From the NCBI GenBank assembly GCA_964420395.1, contig CAYQTJ010000002.1, positions 1 through 64,000 on the forward strand: 64,000 bases of DNA, in the 5' to 3' direction. Numbering within the stretch: the first letter of the stretch is position 1; each line of letters starts with the position of its first letter. This stretch comes from CAVSZB01 sp964420395. GTDB lineage: Bacteria; Krumholzibacteriota; Krumholzibacteriia; LZORAL124-64-63. Shown here piece by piece: positions 7,945 to 15,772 of the stretch. The translations under genes were made by a program, and so were the position numbers. The notes under the pieces were generated by a model. It was not told the DNA's origin, did not search any database, and saw only the letters and a program-made list of their open reading frames with translations.

Positions 7945-9732
7945 TCAGTCGAGTTCCCAGTTTTGTGCGAGCCGCAGCGGCGTGGCCGTGAGGAAGCGCC
8001 ACGTGTCCCTTAACTCGCCATGCAGCAAGGAGTAAGCTGTCAGCCCCGCGGCCGGTCCGAGGGCCGATCCGCCGTCGCCCCGCCCCTCTTCGTCCCGATC
8101 CCCGCCCAGCAGGGACGCCAGCAGCTCCTTCTTCACCGGGAAGTGCGCCACGGTGACCTTCCGGTCGGCCGGAACCCCGGCCAGCTCCCGCGCCACGGCG
8201 ATCGCCCGGGTCAGTCCTCCCACCTCGTCGATCAGCCCGTTCGCCTGCGCCTGACGGCCGCTCCAGACCCGGCCGTGCGCCAGCTTCTCCGCCTCGGCGA
8301 AGTCGAGGCCGCGGTGGCGCGCCACGTCGGCGAGCCAGGCGTTGAACCCGGCCCAGTGGTCGTCGGTGAACAGCTGCCACTCCCGCGGCGTGTAGTCGCG
8401 CGTGGCGGACTCCATGAGGGCGTTGGCCCCGAGCGTGTCGGCGGACTCGGCCACGCCGAGCCGGTCGAGCAGCCCCTTCACGTTGAACTTGCCGCTGATG
8501 GAGCCGATCGAGCCGGTCGTGGTGGAGGCGACGGCCACGATCTTCGACGCCCGGTACGCCACGTCGTAGCCGCCCGACGCGGCCACGTCCACCATCGAGA
8601 CGACCACCGGCTTCACTTTCGCAGTGATCTCCACCTCGTGACTGATCAGGTCGCTCGCCAGCGACTCGCCGCCGGGGCTGTCCACCCGGAAGACGATCGC
8701 GGCGACCTCCTTGTCGGCGCGCGCGCGGCGCAGCTCGCGGCAGACGGTTTCGTGCCCGATCATCGGGCCGAGCAGCGGATCGACGCGGCTCTCCCGGCCG
8801 CCGATCATGCCGTGCGCGTGGATGACGGCGATCGTCTGCTTCCCCTTCAGCCCCAGCTTCCCCGGCTTCACCTTCGCGTAGCGGTCCTGGGTCACGATGC
8901 GCAGGCGCGCGTCCTTCGGCTGCTTGAGGCGCGCTTCGAGGCCGTCCCAGTAGCAGACGCCGTCGATCATGCCGGCGGCGACCGCGTCCTCGGGCCGGAA
9001 GAGCGCGCGCGCCATCCAGGCGTCGATCGTGGGCCGCTCGATCCCGCGGTCGGCCGCCAGCGAGGCGGCGAACAGCTCCGACTTCTCGCGCAGCATCCAG
9101 AGGCGGTTCTCGCGCGCCTCGGGCGAGGCGTCGGTGCGCTGGACCAGCTCGGCGGCCGACTTGTAGTCCTTGATCTTGTGCAGGTTGTCGCGCACGCCCA
9201 GCTTGTCGAGGGCGCCGCGGACGTGCTGCGACACCGCCGCGAAGCCGGCGAACCGCACGTAGCCGGTCGGCGGCATGAACAGCGAATCGCAGGCGGCGGC
9301 GAGCGCGTAGACCGGACGGTCGAGCGAGTCGGCCCAGCCGTACACCCGCTTGCCCGCGGCCCGCAGCGCGAGCACCTGCTCGCGGATCTCCTGCAGCTTC
9401 GCGCTGCCGGCCCCGCAGTTGTCCGACAGCTTGAGGATGACGCCGTCGATCCGCTTGTCGACCCGCGCCTTCTCCAGGTCCGTGAGCACCCGCTGCAGCG
9501 TGGCCGCGTCGCCGCCCAGCACCGCCGCGGCCAGACCGTCGCCGGGCGCGTCGTACTCCGGCAGGGCGCCGTACAGGTCGACCAGGAGCCAGGAGTGCGC
9601 GCGGATCTTCCCCTGGCCGCCGCCGCCCGCCTTCACGAGCACCGCGCCGGCGATCAGCGCGAGCACGAGGGCGACGCCCAGGACCGTGGCCAGAAGCTGC
9701 GACAGGAAACCGCCGCGATCGTGATGGCTCAT
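7945..9732 (-). CDS. sppA: signal peptide peptidase SppA, 67K type
   Basis: A 595-residue membrane-anchored S49 serine peptidase that degrades cleaved signal peptides. I chose ATG 9732 (MSHHDRGGF), which has GGGAGG upstream and is followed at once by the single membrane anchor LLATVLGVALVLALIAGAVL. Two S49 modules are in tandem. The catalytic lysine fits IKDYKSAAEL in the first module, and the serine fits DVAASGGYDVAY in the second, giving the usual Ser/Lys dyad. The length matches the double-domain enzyme of E. coli. It stands alone, divergent from a metallophosphoesterase gene. Confidence 0.9.
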   Translation of the reverse strand: MSHHDRGGFLSQLLATVLGVALVLALIAGAVLVKAGGGGQGKIRAHSWLLVDLYGALPEYDAPGDGLAAAVLGGDAATLQRVLTDLEKARVDKRIDGVILKLSDNCGAGSAKLQEIREQVLALRAAGKRVYGWADSLDRPVYALAAACDSLFMPPTGYVRFAGFAAVSQHVRGALDKLGVRDNLHKIKDYKSAAELVQRTDASPEARENRLWMLREKSELFAASLAADRGIERPTIDAWMARALFRPEDAVAAGMIDGVCYWDGLEARLKQPKDARLRIVTQDRYAKVKPGKLGLKGKQTIAVIHAHGMIGGRESRVDPLLGPMIGHETVCRELRRARADKEVAAIVFRVDSPGGESLASDLISHEVEITAKVKPVVVSMVDVAASGGYDVAYRASKIVAVASTTTGSIGSISGKFNVKGLLDRLGVAESADTLGANALMESATRDYTPREWQLFTDDHWAGFNAWLADVARHRGLDFAEAEKLAHGRVWSGRQAQANGLIDEVGGLTRAIAVARELAGVPADRKVTVAHFPVKKELLASLLGGDRDEEGRGDGGSALGPAAGLTAYSLLHGELRDTWRFLTATPLRLAQNWELD

Positions 9733-9868
9733 GACGGGAACCTCCCGGGGAAGGCGCGGCGCCGGCCGGCGGCCGGGGCGCGGTGGCGCGGGGGTGCGGG
9801 CGGGAGCATAACGCAGAAGCGCGCTGTGGGGTTGCCCGGGGAGCGCCGGTTGGTTACTGTGGGCGGCC

Positions 9869-10576
9869 ATGAAGACGATTATTGTCGGCGACATCCACGG
9901 CTGCTACGCCGAACTCCTCGCCCTGCTCGAAGCGGCCGGCATCGGGACCGACGATCGCGTCATCGCCATCGGCGACGTTTCGGACCGGGGCCCCGAGTCG
10001 CCCGAGGTGCTCGAGTTCTTCCTGACCCGCCCCCGCACCACCTCGATCATGGGCAACCACGAATGGAAGCACGGGCACGGCGTGTCCGGGCTGTCGCAGC
10101 GGATCACCCGCGCGCAGTGCGGCGAGGCGCTCTACGCGCGCGCCCTCGCCTGGATGCGCGAACGTCCGCTCTGGCTCGACCTGCCCGAGATCCTGCTCAT
10201 CCACTGGGGGCTGATGCCGGGCGTGCCGCTGGCCGACCAGCACCACGCGGTCCTGATCGGCGAACCGGCCGGCGAGATGTCGCTCCGCGAGATGCTCGGC
10301 AACGAGGCGTGGTACGATGTCTACGAGGGTCCGAAGCCGGTCGCCTACGGCCACCACTCGTGGGCCTCCGGCGCCCGCCGCGATCTCACCTACGGCATCG
10401 ACACCGGCTGCGTCTACGGGATCTCCCTGACGGGGCTCGTCCTGCCGGAATTCCGCCTGGTGAGCGTGCCGGCGCGCGAGAACCACTGGGAAAAGGTGAG
10501 GGGCGAGTGGGAGCGGTCGCTCATGGAGGGGACGCGGCTGGCGGGCCAGCCGGCGGAGAACGACGACGAGACGTGA
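9869..10576 (+). CDS. calcineurin-like metallophosphoesterase (PrpE/ApaH-type)
   Basis: A 235-residue soluble phosphoesterase. The metal-site motifs appear in order: GDIHGC near residue 7, GDVSDRGP near 37, GNHEWKHGHG near 64, and later histidines IHWGL and YGHHSWA. This is the pattern of protein serine/threonine phosphatases and bis(5'-nucleosyl)-tetraphosphatases of the PrpE group. No lid domain or membrane segment is seen. It may clear dinucleoside polyphosphates or dephosphorylate proteins; sequence alone does not decide. The start is 136 bases from divergent sppA. Confidence 0.85.
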   Translation: MKTIIVGDIHGCYAELLALLEAAGIGTDDRVIAIGDVSDRGPESPEVLEFFLTRPRTTSIMGNHEWKHGHGVSGLSQRITRAQCGEALYARALAWMRERPLWLDLPEILLIHWGLMPGVPLADQHHAVLIGEPAGEMSLREMLGNEAWYDVYEGPKPVAYGHHSWASGARRDLTYGIDTGCVYGISLTGLVLPEFRLVSVPARENHWEKVRGEWERSLMEGTRLAGQPAENDDET

Positions 10577-10601
10577 GGCGTGGCCGGAGAGGGGGGCGGC
10601 G

Positions 10602-10715
10602 ATGGGCACCGTGGGGCGACGGATCATCGACATGGACGTCGAGCAGCTGCTGAAGATGCTCAACGCGGCGTACGCGCATGATGGAACGCCGGGCCTGACC
10701 GCCATCCGTGGGTGA
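10602..10715 (+). pseudogene. truncated N-terminus of a ferritin-like (DpsL/bacterioferritin-type) protein
   Basis: This is a 37-codon open frame that starts at ATG 10602 behind a G-rich ribosome site. It reads MGTVGRRIIDMDVEQLLKML and then NAAYAHDG before running into unrelated residues and a TGA. From memory, this opening matches ferritin-like proteins, which continue with a helix carrying E and Y residues (EWLAYYQYW). That helix and the rest of the four-helix bundle are absent here. I read it as a 3'-deleted remnant, though a tiny real protein cannot be excluded. Confidence 0.4.
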
Positions 10716-10808
10716 TCGCCGCGCGCGGGCGGGGGCGGTTTGACTCCCCACCTTCCGGCCGATATCTTCGCCTTCGGGATTCACCCAGTATTCCGGAGGG
10801 ATTTTCTC

Positions 10809-11126
10809 ATGCCTCAGTTCGAGCGTGGCGCCATCAAGGTCGAAATCGACGAGAACGGCTTCCTGACGGAGCCGGGCTGCTGGACGGAGCAGGTGGCGAC
10901 GGCGTTCGCCGATGCCGAGGGGATCGGCGCGCTCACCGAGGATCACTGGAAGATCATGAACTACCTGCGGACCTACCATGCCCAGTTCGGCGTGGCCCCG
11001 ATGATCCGCAAGTTGTGCAAGGAAACCGGCTTCTCGCTCGCGCAGATCTACGAGCTGTTCCCGGCCGGCCCCGCCAAGGGGGCCTGCAAGGTGGCCGGGC
11101 TCCCCAAGCCGACCGGCTGCGTCTAG
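10809..11126 (+). CDS. dsrC: DsrC family sulfur-carrier protein with both C-terminal cysteines
   Basis: A 105-residue protein of the DsrC/TusE/RspA family. ATG 10809 follows GGAGGG at 10795-10800. The C-terminal arm reads GACKVAGLPKPTGCV: a penultimate cysteine and a second one with ten residues between. This is the spacing of true DsrC, which carries sulfur as a trisulfide; TusE-type proteins keep only the last cysteine. DsrC is the co-substrate of dissimilatory sulfite reductase and a proposed partner of Hdr-like reductases. No dsrAB is in the window, but an hdr-flx operon lies 20 kb away. The gene stands alone. Confidence 0.85.
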   Translation: MPQFERGAIKVEIDENGFLTEPGCWTEQVATAFADAEGIGALTEDHWKIMNYLRTYHAQFGVAPMIRKLCKETGFSLAQIYELFPAGPAKGACKVAGLPKPTGCV

Positions 11127-11145
11127 CGCCGCGGGGCCGCCAAAC

Positions 11146-11226
11146 AGAAGCGCCGGAACCCTCGCGGATCCCAGCGCTTCCCGGAAGCGACAGGTCGCCC
11201 TCCTGTCGCCAGTTTCGAATATTACT
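11146..11226 (+). repeat. 81-bp two-hairpin dispersed repeat, copy 1
   Basis: This copy shares about 78 percent identity with the segment exactly 201 bases downstream (11347-11427), in the same orientation and without gaps. Each copy holds an imperfect stem starting GCGCCGG, then a second hairpin around GCGACAGGTCGCCCTCC, then the conserved end GAATATTAC. It lies 20 bases after the dsrC stop, where it could act as a terminator. Confidence 0.6.
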
Positions 11227-11346
11227 AGACCACGGCGGCGGAAGCAAGGACAACCGTCCCAAAAACATCCCATTTTGACAAGTATACAATCAGCCATTCT
11301 TCGCCATGCGCGGGGCCGTGCCGCGGGCGGGCTGCGGCGGTCGCGC

Positions 11347-11427
11347 GCAGAAGCGCCGGGATCCTTGCGGACCCCGGCGCCCCCTGGCGGCGACAGGTCG
11401 CCCTCCCGTCGCCGGCCCTGAATATTA
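11347..11427 (+). repeat. 81-bp two-hairpin dispersed repeat, copy 2
   Basis: This is the partner of the copy at 11146-11226. The stem GCGCCGGGATCC/GGACCCCGGCGC is longer and better paired than in copy 1, and most differences are transitions. It overlaps the last bases of the minus-strand secreted-protein gene ending at 11425, so it would form that transcript's 3' end. The AT-richer spacer between copies (11227-11320) holds no gene. Confidence 0.6.
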
Positions 11428-12237
11428 CCGGGCCAGGACGGCCCGTGCGATCGCCATCCGCCCGGACGCATCGTGGAGGCGCAAGATATACAATCCGGCC
11501 GCCAACGGATCTCCGTCCCGGCCGATCGCGCGCCAGGGCACCGGAGCCATGTCCGGCTCCGCCCAGCCCGACCAGACCAGACCGACACTCCGCCCGCGCA
11601 GATCGAACGCCTCCACGCGGGCGGGCCCGGACACGCTGACGGCGGCCGACACCAGCGTGAGCGGGTTGAACGGGTTGGGCGACAGACCCAGCTGCGGCCC
11701 GTTCGGCGCCCGGGGCGGGTCGGGCGCCGGCACGAGGGCGGGATCCACCACGCGCACCGTGGCGGGGGAAAGGGTGACGTCGGCGACGAGCATGGCGGCA
11801 GGATCGAAGAGGCGCGCCTCCACGGAGGCGATGGCCGCCAGGCCGCGCGCATCGCCCCGGAAGTCCCAGCGGAACAGCTCACCGGGGCCGGTCACCCAGC
11901 AGTCGGAGCCGATGGTCACGGCATAGCCGTGCCACGTGTCGGGCGCCGTCAGCTCGAATCCCTCCCAGACGTAGCAGGCCGCGCGGCCGTAGAGCGCCCC
12001 CTTCCCACCGCCGAGGCTGGAGAGCAGGGCGGGGTCGAAGCGCACCCACACCTCGACCGTGCGCACGTCGAGAGGCTCGTCCAACCGGATCGACAGGCGG
12101 GACGAGTCGCCGAGCGTGATGCTCGTGTCGGACGGCGTGAAGCGCAGCGTGACGACGGCACCGGCCGGAACGGCCAACGCGGCGCAGAGAATCGCCGCGA
12201 GCAGCGCGATCGGTGCGGCCGGTCTCGACCAGGGCAT
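11425..12237 (-). CDS. secreted cohesin-like protein with FlgD-type C-terminal domain
   Basis: A 270-residue exported protein. The signal peptide ends around AVPAGA (about residue 27). Residues 30-165 form a beta-rich module (TLRFTPSDTSITLGDSSRLS, VEVWVRFDPALLSSLGG, LFRWDFRGDARGLAAI) that resembles a cohesin domain. After a proline linker, LGLSPNPFNPLTL begins the FlgD-like tail ending in GLYILRLHDASGRMAIAR. Such tails are common on secreted proteins of FCB-related phyla and may serve sorting. ATG 12237 follows AAGGGAG. It lies downstream of, and on the same strand as, the larger dockerin protein. Confidence 0.7.
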   Translation of the reverse strand: MPWSRPAAPIALLAAILCAALAVPAGAVVTLRFTPSDTSITLGDSSRLSIRLDEPLDVRTVEVWVRFDPALLSSLGGGKGALYGRAACYVWEGFELTAPDTWHGYAVTIGSDCWVTGPGELFRWDFRGDARGLAAIASVEARLFDPAAMLVADVTLSPATVRVVDPALVPAPDPPRAPNGPQLGLSPNPFNPLTLVSAAVSVSGPARVEAFDLRGRSVGLVWSGWAEPDMAPVPWRAIGRDGDPLAAGLYILRLHDASGRMAIARAVLAR

Positions 12238-12352
12238 GGCACGCTCCCTTCGGGGAATCCCAACCGGACGGATGCATGATCGCGCCCCGCCGGCGCGGGC
12301 CAGGCCCCGGATGCGATCGTCCAGGACCCGGCTCCCGCGCGCGGCGCAGCGG

Positions 12353-15298
12353 TCACTTCATGAGGCTCATCTTCCTCGTCTGGCGGAACGCGCCCGCCTC
12401 GATGCGGCACAGGTAGCTGCCCGAGGCCATGGCGCGGCCCGCGTCGTCGCGGCCGTCCCACTCGACCTCGTGGTTGCCGGCGGCCAGCTCGCCGCGGGCG
12501 AGCGTACGCACCAGCGAACCGTCAAGGGCGTAGATCGCCAGGCGGACCGACGCGGTGACCGGCAGCGCGAAGGCGATCCTCGTCTTCGGATTGAACGGGT
12601 TGGGAACGTTCGGCGAGAGGCTGAAGGCCAGCGGCGTCGGCGTCTCGGCAGGCGGCGCAACGCTGGCGCGCAGGTCCTCGTTGCCGACGCTGCGGGCCTT
12701 GATCACGACGTCGGTCGGGACGACGCCCTCCGGCAGGGTCACCCGCAGGAGCTCGCCCGTGCATTCGATGCCGCTGTCGGTCCCGAGGACCGCGAGGCCG
12801 GCGTCGAGTCCGTGACTGTCGACATTCCGCACGAACAGCGGCCGACCCATCGCCGCCAGCGCGGCTCCCGGGGCGACCCGCGCGACGACGCCGTGAGGCA
12901 GCCTGGCCGACACGCTCAGGCCCTGCAGCGCGGGACAGGCCGCGTCGAGGCTGAGGCTCCAGGTCCGCGCGTCCACCCGGGCCCAGCTCAGGACCGGCTC
13001 GCCCGAGACGACCGGCGCCGACTTGCTCGGGCCGACCACGCCGTAGTTCATGGCGAAGATCATCAGATCCTCGAAGTCGACGCGACTGTCGGTCGTCGGC
13101 AGGCCGAAGCGGCCGGCGTCATCGGTCGGCCCGACGTCCGCGATGGCGCCGATCGTCCCCTCCGCCGGGCTGGTGCCGTAGTGGGAGCCCAGCATGGAGA
13201 TGTCGGCGTTGTCCACCAGGCCGTCATAGAGGCCCGGAGTGTTGTCGCTGACGTCGCCCAGCCAGTAGTTGGTGGCGCGATCATTGCCGTCGGGCGCCGG
13301 CCCGCTGTAGTTCCCGGCGCTGTCCAGCGCGAACACCTCGACCGTGTAGATGCCGCGCGGCACCCACGGCACGGTGAAGGGGCGGGCGTCGACGCCCACC
13401 GTGTGCGTGGCTCCCAGAACCCAGATCCCGCCCGAGGACTGGGCCGCGGACCGGCTGGCCGGGCGCGACGCGGGATTGTACGCCGCCACGTCGTCGTACT
13501 CGGGATAGGCGGACACGCCCACCACGCCGGTCGTCCAAAGCCCCAGCCACACCTCGTGGGCCACGATGTCGCCGGACGTCGAGTCCGTCCAGTCGACCAG
13601 GAGCTTCTCGTGTCCCGGTGCGACCGTGATGCCGGAGACCGGTTCCGGCGCCACGCAGTCCACGGTCACCGATGCGTCATCGACGTCCGCGAAGATGGGC
13701 ACGTTGTTCGGATCGCGCAGGCGGTAGCTGACGATTTCCATCGTCGCCGCTCCGCTGCTCGCCGGGTGGAAGGTGATCGAGAACAGGTCCTTGTCGGTGA
13801 GCAGGCCCGTCGTGGTGCCGAGAACGGAGCCGGAGATGGTCACGGTCCCGTCGCCGTTGTCGACGGCCATGAAGTAGGGAGTGCCCAGCCCGGGCACGCC
13901 CGAGAACGGGAGCAGATCCACGACGTCGCCGACCCCGAACGTCAGCTGGGCGGAGCAGCGGATGGTCATATCGTAGCCTCGCAGCCCGGGCGTGGCGTCG
14001 CCGCGCGCGTAGCTGAAGGTCACCGTCTCGGTGTCGGAGCAGTTGATCGGGCCGGCATCGCCCAGGGACAGGTCCAGGCTCGCGCCCATCGCCAGCCAGG
14101 CGTCCGCCAGCGCGCTCGCATTTTCGGCGCCGACCTCAGGGTAGTGGCTGCCGTCGCCGTAGACCCAGGCGCCCGTGATGTCCTGGGTGGAGACGGACCA
14201 GGTCGCCGCCGAGCGCAGCGCGGCCATGGTCGTCGCGGAAGCCGGCAGGCTCTCGTACAGCGCCATCATGGCATAGGCGGTCGACTGCCAGTCACGATCA
14301 TCGACCAGGTCCGTGGCCCCGTACTGATAGCTGAAGGCGCCGTCGGCGTACTGACATTCCAGCAGCAGGGTCTGCATCGCCGGCAACTCCGCGGTGTGGG
14401 TGCCGGAGGCCGCGAAGGCATCGATGATCCCCGCCACGCCAAGGGTGTAGTACCAGTAGGCCGGCGTGCTCCAGGTCGGATCGCTGCCCTGGTTGGCCCC
14501 GTCAGGATCGAAGTAGCCGGGGTTGCCGGCGAAGCTGTCCTGGTAGATGACCTCGGCGATGGCCGCGGCCTCCACGTCGTGGCCGCCGGCGGGGAAGGCG
14601 GCGTGCATCAGCATGGCCGCCTTGACCCAGAGCGAAATGTCCCACGGGATCAGGCCCGGGTAGCCCTGCCGGGCGTTGCGGATCGCCTCGGCGAGGGCCT
14701 GCATCGAGCCGTAGTAGGTGATGTGGCGGTTCCAGATCGCCTGGGCGCCCGCCCTGTAGTACGCGGGATCGGGGCAGGACGGCAGGCTTGCGAAGCGCAG
14801 CAGGAAGACCACATCGGAGCCGGAGCGGATCACGGTGGGTCCGACGACCACGATGTGATCGGCGGCGTCCTTCAGGGCGATGAACCGGGCCGGCTGAGGA
14901 TCGAGGCTGTAGGCGCCCAGGATCCCCAGGGCGCTCACGCCATAGCAGTTGGGCGGGCTCGCTCCCGCGCTGTGCTGGAACGCCGTCGCCGACCAGTCCC
15001 AGCCGCCGTCATCGGGATCCGCGTCGGGAGCGAATCCGTTGCCGGCGTTGTCCTCCGTGACGTCGGCCTGCATCCTCACGAGGTAATCCGCCCCGGCGAT
15101 CAGCGAAGCGTAGTAGTCCGTAGGGTCGCCGAAGGCCTTCTCCATGGCCGGAGGCGCCACGACGCGGGGCCCGCCCGGCAGACCGTCGAACGGCGTCGCG
15201 ACCGGTCCCATGGCCAGCGCCGGCGCGGTCAGGCCCAGGAGAAGGATCGCGATGATGGTCAGGCGTCTCGTGCGGTCGATGATCACGGTTCGTCTCAT
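12353..15298 (-). CDS. large secreted multidomain protein: toroid-like region, cohesin, dockerin, FlgD-type tail
   Basis: A 981-residue exported protein. A signal peptide ends at TAPALAM. Residues about 50-405 are helical, with repeated W/Y- and G-rich turns (DWQSTAYAMMALYE, GGWDWSATAFQHSAG) that suggest an alpha/alpha-toroid. A cohesin-like module follows (about 412-545), then an fn3-like module to about 675. A type I dockerin-like segment lies at 678-757 (GDVSDNTPGLYDGLVDNAD and DSRVDFEDLMIFAMNYG, two calcium-loop-like repeats). A further beta module is followed by a FlgD-like tail from FSLSPNVPNPFNPKTR. The start follows GGGGGG. Neither carbohydrate nor peptidase activity is evident. Confidence 0.75.
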   Translation of the reverse strand: MRRTVIIDRTRRLTIIAILLLGLTAPALAMGPVATPFDGLPGGPRVVAPPAMEKAFGDPTDYYASLIAGADYLVRMQADVTEDNAGNGFAPDADPDDGGWDWSATAFQHSAGASPPNCYGVSALGILGAYSLDPQPARFIALKDAADHIVVVGPTVIRSGSDVVFLLRFASLPSCPDPAYYRAGAQAIWNRHITYYGSMQALAEAIRNARQGYPGLIPWDISLWVKAAMLMHAAFPAGGHDVEAAAIAEVIYQDSFAGNPGYFDPDGANQGSDPTWSTPAYWYYTLGVAGIIDAFAASGTHTAELPAMQTLLLECQYADGAFSYQYGATDLVDDRDWQSTAYAMMALYESLPASATTMAALRSAATWSVSTQDITGAWVYGDGSHYPEVGAENASALADAWLAMGASLDLSLGDAGPINCSDTETVTFSYARGDATPGLRGYDMTIRCSAQLTFGVGDVVDLLPFSGVPGLGTPYFMAVDNGDGTVTISGSVLGTTTGLLTDKDLFSITFHPASSGAATMEIVSYRLRDPNNVPIFADVDDASVTVDCVAPEPVSGITVAPGHEKLLVDWTDSTSGDIVAHEVWLGLWTTGVVGVSAYPEYDDVAAYNPASRPASRSAAQSSGGIWVLGATHTVGVDARPFTVPWVPRGIYTVEVFALDSAGNYSGPAPDGNDRATNYWLGDVSDNTPGLYDGLVDNADISMLGSHYGTSPAEGTIGAIADVGPTDDAGRFGLPTTDSRVDFEDLMIFAMNYGVVGPSKSAPVVSGEPVLSWARVDARTWSLSLDAACPALQGLSVSARLPHGVVARVAPGAALAAMGRPLFVRNVDSHGLDAGLAVLGTDSGIECTGELLRVTLPEGVVPTDVVIKARSVGNEDLRASVAPPAETPTPLAFSLSPNVPNPFNPKTRIAFALPVTASVRLAIYALDGSLVRTLARGELAAGNHEVEWDGRDDAGRAMASGSYLCRIEAGAFRQTRKMSLMK

Positions 15299-15485
15299 GT
15301 TCGCCCCCCTTGTTCGGTCATTCACGGACGGTCTTCGCCAACCTGCCGCGTGGCCGAGCCGTCGCGGAGGTCGGTCGGCTCCCCCCTGCCTCGAAGCGCG
15401 GAAAAGCGAATGCTCGGAAAGGCGGCAGCACGGCCGCTCCTTCGCGTGGTCGGGCCGGATCGACAAGGGCCCGTCGATTGTCGGG

Positions 15486-15525
15486 TGGGCGAGAGGATTC
15501 GTGGGCGAGAGAACGGGTGGGCGAA
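15486..15525. promoter_or_regulatory. three direct TGGGCGAG repeats at 16-bp period
   Basis: TGGGCGAG occurs at 15486-15493 and 15502-15509, and TGGGCGAA at 15518-15525. A reverse-complement copy, CTCGCCCA, lies at 15657-15664 beside the promoter of the downstream gene. The 474-base divergent spacer 15299-15772 holds these repeats and the promoter and otherwise no gene that I can support. A regulator binding array is an inference; short GC-rich words recur by chance here. Confidence 0.3.
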
Positions 15526-15619
15526 GCGCTATCATCCCACGACGAAAGCCGGCTGTCAATGACCCGCCGGCCTCGGGTGACGCGGCGATCCGGCGCCCCC
15601 CGCGGTCGCGGCAGGGGCC

Positions 15620-15649
15620 TTGTCCGGCCCCGCTCCCATCGTCTATAAT
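15620..15649 (+). promoter_or_regulatory. sigma-70-type promoter for the cohesin-protein gene
   Basis: A perfect TATAAT at 15644-15649 is preceded by TTGTCC at 15620-15625 with an 18-base spacer. In a GC-rich spacer a consensus -10 hexamer stands out. It would start transcription near 15656, about 115 bases before the ATG at 15773. Confidence 0.5.
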
Positions 15650-15772
15650 GAGCGGACTCGCCCACCCGGAATCGCCCCCGGTCCGCACGTCACGGCCAGG
15701 TCGTCCAGATTCTGCATCCGCCGTCCGGCGCGCCGCGCGCGGTTCGGGGCAGGCGGAGCGGGGGAGGTTCCC

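Noticed and set aside
7918..8001. 27-residue reading frame with a strong AGGAGGAG ribosome site, antisense to the end of sppA
   Set aside because: It is very short, has no recognisable family and lies over the sppA 3' end; one good ribosome site alone is not enough to call a gene.
12059..15562. Very long plus-strand open frame opposite the cohesin-dockerin gene
   Set aside because: GC-rich DNA gives long spurious antisense frames. The minus-strand protein has a signal peptide and ordered domains, while this one is low-complexity Arg/Gly/His.
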